Assembly: GCA_023091735.1 (NCBI GenBank)
Contig: JALKBU010000097.1
Span: forward strand, 1 to 64,000
Origin: Trichomonas tenax
Lineage: Eukaryota; Parabasalia; Trichomonadida; Trichomonadidae
Length of the DNA stretch: 64,000 nt
Direction of reading: 5' to 3'
Part shown: piece by piece, positions 1 through 9,140 of the stretch
Position numbering within the stretch: the stretch's first letter is position 1
Layout of the letters: each line of letters starts with the position of its first letter
Program-made: the position numbers and the translations under genes
The notes under the pieces: model-generated
Told to the model about the DNA's origin: nothing
Seen by the model: the letters and a program-made list of their open reading frames with translations, nothing else
The model's database searches: none

Positions 1-612
1 AATGAAAAAGGTATCTGTGAAAAAATAAAAAATAGAAAAAATAATAATATATTAATATCAAAAGTGAAAATGTAATGTGTATTAAAAATTGAATCAATAA
101 GTGGGTTCTTGTTAGGGCCTGGCTTGGACACTCGAGGGCTTTGGAAGTCTCAGGCCGACCTCGCCATGCATCGAATCATGCTTCTTTTGAATAGGCATCT
201 GGATGCATCTCTGCTAGATCACCAGGTCATCCTTCACAATGAGGTCACAACTACACATAATGAAGTCTTCTTTGGCTTCCAACATTGAGTTCAATCCATT
301 TCAACCTATTGACACTTTTCCATTTTTCCCGCGCAAACACTTCACTTTCCTTTATTTTGACATGCTGACTTTACATGTCAGAAAAGCACGTTGTTCTATT
401 TTGTCCCAGTCCCATAAAGAGAAAGTTTTGATTTTCTAGACACTTGTACTGAAGATTGAAAAGTATTTAAACGTGAAACGTCATATACTCTATGATGTAA
501 ACATATTAATGAAGAGAAAAGTATATGTTATCATAGAGAAATAGTAATAATGCCACTTTTTATAAAAAATTTTTTTTTGACGATATTCATTCATCTGAAA
601 ATAAAGAAAATA
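1..612. other. Leading intergenic region with a GC-rich island
   Basis: No convincing gene. Most of the stretch is AT-rich, but about 105-240 is clearly richer in G and C. It holds an imperfect stem in which GGCCTG near 115 can pair with CAGGCC near 151. A 66-codon open frame at 239-439 has no family resemblance and is probably chance. A copy of the recurrent 13-mer (TTTACATGTCAGA) lies at 370-382. The Inr of the first gene, TCATT, is at 587-591. The island could be a structured RNA or an old repeat; nothing decides between them. Confidence 0.4.
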
Positions 613-2133
613 ATGAATGCTGTAGAATGTCATATTACATCAATAATTCTTCCCCGTGTCATTCCTTCGCGCCTCTTCGTCAGTTGGCGCTGCGGCCGCG
701 CTATCGGGAAATCTTCTCCTTTTCCTGCGACGGATCAGATGATTCAGCTTAAAGAGCAATTCATAGTTCCGAAGCAGATTGGAGAGGAACTGTCGCTGTT
801 TGTCGGTGTAAATGCTACTGACAAACAAGGAAACTCGATTAAATTCTCAGATACAAAAATTTCGATCCCAAATACGATTTATTCGAAGAAATCAGTCTTC
901 CAACAGGGAATTTGTCCATCCTCGATTGGAGAGTTCATCATTGAAATAGAATTCGTCGCTAAAAACTATCAATTCGAGACACCAAAAGTTAATCCTGATG
1001 AAGCCGTCCTAGAATACAACACAATTGTTGATACATTCGAAAGCACAATTGATGACGATACGAAACCAGAAAGATACATTAAAGCGACAGAAATACTTAA
1101 TTCGATCGCCGAGCTTCCTGCAGGCTCAGTCAATGATCAGCACATCCAGAAAATCAATGAGGCACTCATTAAACTCGAAATGTGCAACCAGAAGTTGAGC
1201 GGAAGATATGATTTGATTGTTAAGACAATTCTCAGCATGATGGAAAAAGATTATCTCTTTGTTCTTCCTAACGGAGAAGTTAAGACCTATGGTGCATTCC
1301 ACAACTCTCAGCAACTTCGTTATCCATATATCGGCGTAATTTTGTGCAATGCTCTTAAGAAACTCGTTTCACCAACACTCGGATTCACATCTGACGAAAT
1401 GGATCACTTTATGATTGAGATTTGCTCTCTGTTCGCAGGACTTATTGCTAATAATGAACTGCACGATCGTGGATTGATGTATTTGGTTTCAAACATGTCA
1501 TTCTTGGATCAGTTCATCCGCTCCAACCTCAAGCTCAACCTTCCTAACTTCGAACAGCTTGTTTTGATCAGCTACAAACAAATCATCGCTAAAATCTTGA
1601 ATATCAACATCAGCCAGATTAATAAATTCGTTTCTAATCCAAAGAAATTCATCAACTGGTACAAAGACCACATTACAATGGGCCTTGATCTTGGTGTTCC
1701 AAAAAACATTTTGACGAACCACATCCATGGATATCTCATCAAGTACATGGACTTCTACATCCTTAAGTGGTGGTTGGAACAGCCAAATCTTGGAACAGCA
1801 GATTATCACGATTTAATTTCTTCAATTCCAGGAAATTGGCCATATTTGTCTTCTCTCATTTTCATGGTTAAGAATGCAGAGAAGCTCGTTAAGAAGAAGA
1901 TTCCAAAGGACCAGATTTACGCTCCTTGCAGAGGCTCGATTTTCTTGGCAGTAATCAAGAAACTTGAAGCATTAAAGATAATCTCAGTCTCTCAGAGGCA
2001 ATATGCAGCAATCACTGAACCTGATAAGATGAAGTGTATTCTCCAGGGACATAATGATTTTGCTGAAACAATCACAAGTATCTCAACAGATATCAATATC
2101 ATCGATAACCTCCCAAAACCAAAAAATATTTAA
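613..2133 (+). CDS. NT-C2-like domain protein with helical C-terminal region
   Basis: Protein of 506 residues. I start it at the ATG at 613 rather than the in-frame ATG at 550, because an Inr (TCATT, 587-591) lies between them and residues 2-100 then form a C2-like beta domain. That domain has the pattern of the N-terminal C2 of EEIG1/EHBP1-type proteins: a VSWRCGR strand, a basic turn, and a region rich in beta strands. Such domains tether proteins to membranes or act as adaptors. From about residue 150 to the end the sequence is predicted helical, with no catalytic motif. It may resemble a dilute-type cargo region, but that is a guess. It stands alone, before a golgin on the same strand. 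The C2 call is moderate; the exact role is unknown. Confidence 0.6.
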   Translation: MNAVECHITSIILPRVIPSRLFVSWRCGRAIGKSSPFPATDQMIQLKEQFIVPKQIGEELSLFVGVNATDKQGNSIKFSDTKISIPNTIYSKKSVFQQGICPSSIGEFIIEIEFVAKNYQFETPKVNPDEAVLEYNTIVDTFESTIDDDTKPERYIKATEILNSIAELPAGSVNDQHIQKINEALIKLEMCNQKLSGRYDLIVKTILSMMEKDYLFVLPNGEVKTYGAFHNSQQLRYPYIGVILCNALKKLVSPTLGFTSDEMDHFMIEICSLFAGLIANNELHDRGLMYLVSNMSFLDQFIRSNLKLNLPNFEQLVLISYKQIIAKILNINISQINKFVSNPKKFINWYKDHITMGLDLGVPKNILTNHIHGYLIKYMDFYILKWWLEQPNLGTADYHDLISSIPGNWPYLSSLIFMVKNAEKLVKKKIPKDQIYAPCRGSIFLAVIKKLEALKIISVSQRQYAAITEPDKMKCILQGHNDFAETITSISTDINIIDNLPKPKNI

Positions 2134-2476
2134 ACTAATATTTTCTATTATTTCATCCCAAAATGAATCTTTTTTATCATCTAAAAATCACTTCTAAATA
2201 TAAATAACTCTTGAAAAACATAACAATTCTTTAATGATTATATCATTTTTCAGAAAAATATTATCAAAATATAATAATTTTGCATTTGAAGAAAATATTT
2301 CTAAGAACATATTTATAAGATAGAAAATAAGAAGTTGAAAATGTTTATTTTTGGATATTTTAATATATTGATGATTATATTCGTGATTTTTGTGTTTTTA
2401 TAGATTTCTAAGACAATTCATTGTGCAAACCATAGCCTTCTTTAATGATTTTCTTTGTTTTGTTTCATTTTTTATT
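2134..2476. other. AT-rich intergenic spacer
   Basis: Very AT-rich spacer with no open frame of note. Its last bases carry a TCATTTTTT Inr starting at 2465, twelve bases before the next ATG. Nothing else is seen. Confidence 0.4.
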
Positions 2477-5155
2477 ATGGCTCTTTCACCTGATGCATTG
2501 AAAAATATCAATGACATCGGCCAATTAAAGGAAATTTGTGCAACGCTGATGAGAATTAAGGAAAAGGAAACGAATGCGAAGAACAAAGCGCGAGAAATAG
2601 CTCAAAATCTTCAAACAAATTTGCAATCGAAGGAAATGGAACTGAAATGCTTGAATGAAAAGGTTTCGACGCTAAATACTCTCGTTAAAGAATTATCTGA
2701 CACACACGAAGAACAAAAGAAAGCAAATAATTCAAATTCAGCGAATAATTCGTCCGCAGATAAATTAAAGATAGAACAACTTACAGAAAGACTCAATGAA
2801 GCGAATACACTGTATGAAAATGAAAAAATTAAAGTATTTGAACTTAGTGATATCAAAATGAAACTAGAAAATCAATTAAATCTACTAAATCAAGGAAATT
2901 ATGGTGATTCAGCATCAGCTATAGCCGATCTCCAAGAAAAATTACAACAAAAAGAAATCGAAAATCAAAAAATTATATCACTCGGAAAAACGAAGATTGC
3001 TGATCTTATGACTCAGCTCCAAAGAGAGAAGGAAAATGTCCAATCATTGACAGCAGAAAGCGACTCTTTAAAGAGTCAGTTAACAAATTCTTCAAATACA
3101 AATATTGACGAAAATGCAAAAATGAACGAACTTCAAAACAAGATCATTTCTATGCAAACGCAACTTGAAAGTCAGAAAACAAATTATGAAGCAGAATCAA
3201 ACACATTAAAATCAAAAGTAACTGATTTAACGAAACAATTACAAAACAAACAAGAAAACATTCAATCATTGACAACAGAAAGAGATTCTTTAATGAATCA
3301 ATTAAAGAGTTCTGCAAGCACAAAAGATGAAGATAAAGCGAAGCTTATTGAATATCAAAGCAAGATAACAAATATGCAATCACAAATCGAGAATCAAAAG
3401 GCAAATTATGAAACAGACATCAACACATTAAAGCAAAATGCACAAATGCAAATGCAAGAAATCAAATCGAAATTAGCTGAATCAAACGCAGCAAACAAGC
3501 AAAACACAGAAATTATCAATAAGTTAAAGTTCGATTTACAAAGTCTATCAAATGAAAAAGCAACGCTTGAGCAGACAATAAATTCGATAAAGTCCAATAA
3601 TGAATCATCAAAAGATGATTTCTTGAAGATAATGAAACAACAAAAAGAAGATTCGCAAGCACATATAAATGAATTAAGCAAACAAATAACAAATTTAAAG
3701 TCAGAAATAGAAGATCTAAACAATCAAACTCAAGAAAAAGATTCAAAATTGGAAGAATTTTCGAAACAAATTGATGAAACTTCAACACAATTAAAAGAAA
3801 ACAAAGATAAAATAGAAGCATCTTCTAAGCTTTTAAACGAAAAGGAACAATCAATTTCAAATCTCACTAAAGAATTAGAAACGCAAAAAGCACAATTAGA
3901 AATTGCAAATTCATCAAATAAAGAAAAAGATGCGATAATTGCTGAATTATCTCAACAAATCACAGAAATACAGCAGTCACATTTACAAAGCAGCAAACTC
4001 GTTGAAGACCTCAAAACTCAGAACCAAACTTCAGATGAAACTGTTTCTAACTTGAATAACAAAATCAAAGAACTTGAACAGCAGATTTCGGTTTTAAGCG
4101 ATGAAAAGAAGAAGTTGATGACAATCGCTGAAGCAAATAATGCCAAAGCCAAGGACAGAATTCATCAGATCAAGAACCAACTTAGAGAAAACATTGAACA
4201 GCACAATGCTGAAGTCAGAGAAATTGCTGAAGAAAGACAAAAGTTTACTGATGAAATAGAATCATTGAAAGCCAAAATCAAGAAACAGTCTGACGAGGCA
4301 ATTAATCTCAAGAAGACAGTAACGAGTGATTCTGTTGAAATTCAGGCATTAAACAAGACAATCGCAGAGTTAAGAGTTGAACTCGAAAATCTAAGACTTG
4401 TCAACAAAACAAATGAAGAACTCAACGAAGAGATTAGAAATACTCGCCTTGAAATCACAACAAAGTCTCAGGACCTCTCTAACGAAATAGTACAAAGTGA
4501 ACGCCTCACACAAGTGATCAACGATAAAGATGCAACAATAAACAAACTCAAAGAAACAATTCAAATGTTCACAAAAACAGATTTAGATAAAAATGCAACA
4601 ATTGAGCAACTGAGAACAGAAAACTACGAATTAACAGCAAAGATCGCTTCATTGAGTGTCTCGTCACCTCAAAATCAATCAGATATCATATCAAAACTCG
4701 AAATGGACAAATCTGATCTCGAAGCAAAGCTTGCAAACAATCAGGCCTCTACAGAGTTAGTAAACAAAAATAGACAGTTGTCAGCAATGATAGAGAAGCT
4801 GAATAGATTGTACACACTCCTCGTGGAAGAGAATAATGGTTTAAACAAAGAACTCGAAAAATTAAGACCGACACGCAGATTAAAGACTCTTGAAAGCTTT
4901 GTCAATGCATCAATTAAGCCATACCAGAAGGTAGAGAAGAATGACAAGAAAGATGAAGAAAATGACGTCACAATGGCTTATTTGAGACGTACATTACTTC
5001 AATTCTTTACAGAAGAAAACAGTTCAAGATCTTCAATGGTTCCTTTGATTCTTGATTTAGTTGGATGCTCTAAGCAACAAATTAATGTTGCTACACGAGA
5101 ATATGACCGTTCTCAACAGTTGATCACAAGAACAGCTCGTTTCTTCTTCAAATAA
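2477..5155 (+). CDS. GRIP-domain golgin-like coiled-coil protein
   Basis: An 892-residue protein that is almost all heptad-repeat coiled coil (about residues 10-790), rich in K, E, Q, N and S. It ends with a GRIP-type domain at about residues 833-885. This shows the family pattern of an aromatic/Leu start (YLRRTLLQFF), an acidic/polar turn, a hydrophobic MVPLILDLVGCS helix and a last basic helix. GRIP domains bind Arl1-GTP on trans-Golgi membranes, so this is probably a Golgi tether. The start at 2477 is chosen because a longer reading begins with TTG and crosses the Inr TCATTTTTT at 2465; the ATG then gives MALSPDALKN. No signal peptide or membrane segment is seen. Specificity within the golgins cannot be read. 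Confidence 0.75.
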   Translation: MALSPDALKNINDIGQLKEICATLMRIKEKETNAKNKAREIAQNLQTNLQSKEMELKCLNEKVSTLNTLVKELSDTHEEQKKANNSNSANNSSADKLKIEQLTERLNEANTLYENEKIKVFELSDIKMKLENQLNLLNQGNYGDSASAIADLQEKLQQKEIENQKIISLGKTKIADLMTQLQREKENVQSLTAESDSLKSQLTNSSNTNIDENAKMNELQNKIISMQTQLESQKTNYEAESNTLKSKVTDLTKQLQNKQENIQSLTTERDSLMNQLKSSASTKDEDKAKLIEYQSKITNMQSQIENQKANYETDINTLKQNAQMQMQEIKSKLAESNAANKQNTEIINKLKFDLQSLSNEKATLEQTINSIKSNNESSKDDFLKIMKQQKEDSQAHINELSKQITNLKSEIEDLNNQTQEKDSKLEEFSKQIDETSTQLKENKDKIEASSKLLNEKEQSISNLTKELETQKAQLEIANSSNKEKDAIIAELSQQITEIQQSHLQSSKLVEDLKTQNQTSDETVSNLNNKIKELEQQISVLSDEKKKLMTIAEANNAKAKDRIHQIKNQLRENIEQHNAEVREIAEERQKFTDEIESLKAKIKKQSDEAINLKKTVTSDSVEIQALNKTIAELRVELENLRLVNKTNEELNEEIRNTRLEITTKSQDLSNEIVQSERLTQVINDKDATINKLKETIQMFTKTDLDKNATIEQLRTENYELTAKIASLSVSSPQNQSDIISKLEMDKSDLEAKLANNQASTELVNKNRQLSAMIEKLNRLYTLLVEENNGLNKELEKLRPTRRLKTLESFVNASIKPYQKVEKNDKKDEENDVTMAYLRRTLLQFFTEENSSRSSMVPLILDLVGCSKQQINVATREYDRSQQLITRTARFFFK

Positions 5156-5613
5156 TTTATTTTATATTTTTGTATGATATAATTTTTTAAATAATTTTGT
5201 TATATTTGCTTTTAAAATGACTCCTATGAAGTTATCTTAAACAATTAAATAAAGATTACGAAAATATTTTTGAAAATCCGTATTTACTAAAAAACATAAA
5301 TAGTTATAAGAATTATGAAAATGGGTTGGATGGAAGCAAACAATATTTGCTTGAAACTCTGAGATTGTGTAAAAATATATTATTAACGTATTAGATTGAT
5401 CGAAAGAAGCTAACTAGCATTAATAATATAAGTATGCAGCTGTAAGGTTAAACAATGGTAGCATTATAATCGATATAGATTCAAATAAAGATGAAAATGA
5501 TAAAAATTTGCTTAATATTCAAATAATGATTAATGTGTCAATATATATTTTGTTGAAGATTTGATTTGACATGTATTTTGCTGTGTAAATTTGTGTGAAT
5601 AAAAAATGATTTT
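5156..5613. other. Intergenic spacer between converging genes
   Basis: AT-rich spacer between the stop of the golgin and the stop of the minus-strand gene that follows. No gene, repeat or RNA is recognised. Confidence 0.4.
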
Positions 5614-6306
5614 CTAAATATCGTGATGCGAGATAACTAATTCCGGAAGCTCTGGAACAGTGACCGTCTTTTTCTGTTTTAGTGGAGAATGATAAGGCAT
5701 TTGCCTTTTATAAGGTGAACTTAATACGACACAGAGAGGTTCTGTCTTTGATCTCGGCTTCTGAAAGTGACGTGTTGGAGATGATATTGGATGCACTTTT
5801 GGTGCTTCAGGCTCTTCTTTTTGTTCGTATTTTTTCCTCAATGATTGAAGTTCTTTTCTTATTGTCATTGTTGTTTGAGAGAAATATTGATGAATTGCTT
5901 CTGAGTTGTTTCGAAGCTGATCAAGCCTGTCTTGTACTGGCATGTAAATATCGTCGATTTTTTGCTGTAATGTTGATGTTACTTCATCTTCAACTTCTTT
6001 TATTTTGTTATCTACGTAGTTTCTGTCAGATTTATCAACTAAAAGCGATTTATCTGCTTTCTCGTTAATTAAATTTTGGTAAACCTCTTCAAGAAGTTTC
6101 AAAGATTCAACAAAATTTCCATTTTCGGCATTTTCTAGTGGAGGATGCCACTCTTCATCGAAGAAATCCAAAACATGTGATTTTGATTGGTAAGAATCAG
6201 TAGAACGAACTTCAAAATCTATATCAATCTCTCCGTGACGTATTTTTGCTTGTATTGCTTCGATTCTAGCATTGATTGCAAGCTTCGTATTATCAATTTC
6301 TTGCAT
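5614..6306 (-). CDS. Hypothetical coiled-coil protein
   Basis: Protein of 230 residues when started at the first ATG (6306). An in-frame upstream TTG is only 12 codons earlier and is preceded by a stop. Residues about 1-170 are charged and helical with coiled-coil spacing. The last 60 residues are basic and rich in P, S and T (SSPTRHFQKPRSK, SSPYKRQMPYHSPLKQKK), which looks like an unstructured, possibly phosphorylated tail. The gene follows the larger coiled-coil gene on the same strand by about 95 bases, so the two may be functionally related, though nothing shows cotranscription. No known family recognised; a cytoskeletal role is only a guess. Confidence 0.55.
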   Translation of the reverse strand: MQEIDNTKLAINARIEAIQAKIRHGEIDIDFEVRSTDSYQSKSHVLDFFDEEWHPPLENAENGNFVESLKLLEEVYQNLINEKADKSLLVDKSDRNYVDNKIKEVEDEVTSTLQQKIDDIYMPVQDRLDQLRNNSEAIHQYFSQTTMTIRKELQSLRKKYEQKEEPEAPKVHPISSPTRHFQKPRSKTEPLCVVLSSPYKRQMPYHSPLKQKKTVTVPELPELVISHHDI

Positions 6307-6399
6307 TTTTTGAAAATCAAATACTGGTATTTGGGGCGTCAATTTTTAAAGGTTATTTTTGCAATCATGATATATTGAAATACAAACATGGTAAATTTT

Positions 6400-8640
6400 T
6401 TATTCAACAACTTCAATTTGATTTGATTTTTCAACCGTAGTCTCTTCTTCTTCGTCTGCTTGATTAACTTCTTTGTGTTCTGTTGATGCTTCTTCTTCAA
6501 CAACAATATCTTCTTTTGTATTTTCTTCCTCTTCGGAAGCTTCTTCTTGGTTATTTTCTTCATCTTGATTATTTTCTTCTTCGTCATTATTATTATTAGT
6601 TGCTCCTTCAACAGTGTTTTGCTCTTTATGTTTATGTCTATGCCTTTGCTTTTTGACTTTAGATTGTTGAGAAATTTTAACTTCTTCTTCTCCTTCAACT
6701 TTGAGCTTTTGCGGACTTTGTTCTTTCTCATCAACAAGGTTTTGAAGGGCAACAGAAGCTGGAAGTGTTGCTTTTGGTGCTTCAATATCGCCACCAACAG
6801 TAATAGAAGCTAAGTTCTGTAAAGCAATTTTCAGCTGTTTCTCAATAAATTTCATTCTTTGCTCAGTATCTTCATTGAGTTTTGTTTCCTCTTCAGTAAT
6901 AAATTCACGCTTCGCAAGAGATGACTTGTCATCGCCTTCAAGAATTTTAAGATCATCAACGAGAGAGTCAATCGATTGATATGCCATTTTTCGCGCTTCA
7001 TTTATGTATCCTCTTGTGTCATCAATAGATCTGTGTAAAGTAGATATCGAATCAGATATTTGTTGACGAAGTGCCGCTGACTTCTGTTCAAGGGAGTCAA
7101 TCATCGCTTCGACTCTATCCATATCTATCCTCTTCGCTTTGATATATTGAATGTTTGTATCAGCAGGTTGCATCAATCTCGTTCTATGCTCATTGACGTT
7201 TTTAACAGTATCTCTAAGCATTGTTTGTATATGCGATTCTTGTACTTCTCTCTCCCTAATGACTATTGATCTCAAGTGATCGAACTTTTTAATAACAGCA
7301 TCGTGATTCTCTTTGCAAACTCTGGCTTCTGAGCCAATTGAACTTTCCAATGAATCTCGTGCAGAAGCGAAGTTTGATCTGATATCAGATATTGTAGTAA
7401 CAACTTCTGCTATTACAGCTTTCATGTTGGAATCTGTCTCAGAGATAATAGTATCTATCTGTCTCGATAAATCGGCCGACGAAGTCTCTGTTTCGCTTTG
7501 AGTTTGTGTGATTGCATCAGAAATTGAATCAGAGAGATCTTCCAAGGAGTTTCTAAATGCATCTGTTAATCCTGAGAGCGTATCTTGAATCTCTTTTATT
7601 CTTTCCGACGCCCTTTTATTGACTTCTTCCGCTTGCGAGTGAATAATAATTGAAGATTGCTCACGAGCAGAACTTGCTTCGCGAATTGATGCTGCAAGTT
7701 GCGCTGGAGCGCTTTTTGTAACAGCGTTTATATTTCTTACTAACTCTGTGAATGCTGAAGAAGTTCCTGCATCGATTGTTTCAAATTCAGTATTATAGTG
7801 TGATAGCGAAGAAATAATCGATATCTCTCGCTTTTCTAATTTATTTGCTTTCTGCATTGTGGAATCCAAAACATCTCTTGAACGTCCTATTTCACCTCTA
7901 ATGTCCAAAAGTCCGTTTTTTGCTCCATCAGAGAATTCATTTAAACGATTTTCTAGTTGTTGAGATTTTCTTAATCTTTCATCAAGACTTTCACGTAGCC
8001 CATCGGTTAGTGAGCCGTAATTTGATGAAGCTGCATTTAATTGTTCGCGATTGTGTGTTGTAAGCTCGTTAACGTATTTCAATGCATTTGGAATCTTTGC
8101 TGAGACGGTTGTATCGAGTAGATCATCCAATTCCGAAATAAGTTGATAAATTGTTGGAAAAGTTCGAGAACGCAATCTTTCTGCGGATTCATTAGATTTC
8201 ACGAAATATGACTGTTGTTCGTCTATGCACATCTGTATATGTGATATTCTGTCCTTGAAAGAGCCTGTATCAATTGCACTGCTGTGAATAATCGGACGAG
8301 GCAAATCTGGAACTGTGTCGATTGCGAAACGCGTAACTTCGAGATTTAGTGGTGCAATTGACGTTTGTGGTAGATCCGGAAGAGGATCGAGTGGAGTATT
8401 CGGTAGAGAAGAAATATTTCTCGCGTTATGAGGGACAAATATGTTGTTGGACCTGTTTGATTGCGGTGAATTGTATTGAATGGCAAGCGGAGGGCTCGAT
8501 CGATTATTGTATTGTCTTTGATCTTGATTTGTGCCGTTTCTCTGTGCGTTGCTCGCGATCTGCTGACGGAGGTCGTTGAAGTACTGCCTGTCTTGCTGGA
8601 GCTTCATCTCCCGACGCCTCTCAAGTTCGAGAGGAAACAT
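6400..8640 (-). CDS. Large coiled-coil protein with acidic C-terminal tail
   Basis: Protein of 746 residues. Residues 1-120 are low-complexity, rich in N, Q, R and P. Residues about 120-620 form a long helical coiled coil with many Ser and Asp at heptad edges. The last 110 residues begin with a basic stretch (KVKKQRHRHKHK) and end in a Glu/Asn-rich acidic tail. This is typical of cytoskeletal or basal-body scaffolds, but no named family is recognised. The ATG at 8640 is well supported: a perfect Inr (TCACTTTTT, 8651-8659) sits ten bases upstream and the 13-mer TTTACATGACAAA is at 8665-8677. Other-frame readings of the acidic tail are shadows. Confidence 0.7.
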   Translation of the reverse strand: MFPLELERRREMKLQQDRQYFNDLRQQIASNAQRNGTNQDQRQYNNRSSPPLAIQYNSPQSNRSNNIFVPHNARNISSLPNTPLDPLPDLPQTSIAPLNLEVTRFAIDTVPDLPRPIIHSSAIDTGSFKDRISHIQMCIDEQQSYFVKSNESAERLRSRTFPTIYQLISELDDLLDTTVSAKIPNALKYVNELTTHNREQLNAASSNYGSLTDGLRESLDERLRKSQQLENRLNEFSDGAKNGLLDIRGEIGRSRDVLDSTMQKANKLEKREISIISSLSHYNTEFETIDAGTSSAFTELVRNINAVTKSAPAQLAASIREASSAREQSSIIIHSQAEEVNKRASERIKEIQDTLSGLTDAFRNSLEDLSDSISDAITQTQSETETSSADLSRQIDTIISETDSNMKAVIAEVVTTISDIRSNFASARDSLESSIGSEARVCKENHDAVIKKFDHLRSIVIREREVQESHIQTMLRDTVKNVNEHRTRLMQPADTNIQYIKAKRIDMDRVEAMIDSLEQKSAALRQQISDSISTLHRSIDDTRGYINEARKMAYQSIDSLVDDLKILEGDDKSSLAKREFITEEETKLNEDTEQRMKFIEKQLKIALQNLASITVGGDIEAPKATLPASVALQNLVDEKEQSPQKLKVEGEEEVKISQQSKVKKQRHRHKHKEQNTVEGATNNNNDEEENNQDEENNQEEASEEEENTKEDIVVEEEASTEHKEVNQADEEEETTVEKSNQIEVVE

Positions 8641-8664
8641 TCAACGTACTAAAAAGTGACCCTC

Positions 8665-8677
8665 TTTGTCATGTAAA
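8665..8677 (-). promoter_or_regulatory. Recurrent 13-mer TTTACATGACAAA
   Basis: Five bases from the Inr and 25 bases from the ATG of the large coiled-coil gene. Confidence 0.5.
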
Positions 8678-9097
8678 ATAAAATCTCTATTTACGCGTCA
8701 AGCACCAAACTTCCCAAATCAAATATCGAAATTGCATCAATAATATTTGTTGATTAAATTAAGCCATTCTGTTTGTTATGAAGACTTAAAAACTCACACA
8801 TTAGGAGGCAATGCCATTGTTTATCTATGATTACTTTATCTAAGATTTTTATTAAAGCTATTTCGAATTCCATGAGTATTTTTATTTTTTCAAACGCAAC
8901 ATTCAAATTTGACATGTAAATTTTGAAATCAAGGAAGAAATGCTTTGCTTTGTTTGCCTCAAGGTGCACCTGTTATGAGCAAAGAAGAAACTAATATTAA
9001 TTTGTTATTTTAGATAACAGGTTTCATTATTTTAGACAACCCGAGTTGGTGAATATATTGAGTTTCATGAGGAAATTTTGAGTGTCAAATATAATAA

Positions 9098-9110
9098 TTT
9101 ACATGTCAAA
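9098..9110 (+). promoter_or_regulatory. Recurrent 13-mer TTTACATGTCAAA
   Basis: Best copy of the motif; 16 bases before the Inr and 31 bases before the ATG of the TAF5-like gene. Confidence 0.5.
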
Positions 9111-9140
9111 TATTTATTGTGATTCGTCACTTTTCTCCTA

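Larger units (their letters stand above)
8641..9140. promoter_or_regulatory. Divergent promoter region of the coiled-coil and TAF5-like genes
   Basis: A 500-base spacer between two diverging genes. On the minus side it carries the Inr at 8651-8659 and the motif at 8665-8677. On the plus side it carries the motif TTTACATGTCAAA at 9098-9110 and the Inr TCACTTTT at 9127-9134. A third copy, TTTGACATGTAAA, is at 8908-8920 in the middle. No RNA gene is seen. The matching layout on the two flanks (motif, then Inr, then ATG) is the clearest promoter architecture in the window. Confidence 0.6.

Noticed and set aside
239..439. Open frame of 66 codons
   Set aside because: No family resemblance; hydrophobic and basic residues without pattern; not preceded by a good promoter.
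6339..6797. Lysine-rich open frame
   Set aside because: Frame shadow of the Glu-rich tail of the larger coiled-coil gene (GAA repeats read in another frame).
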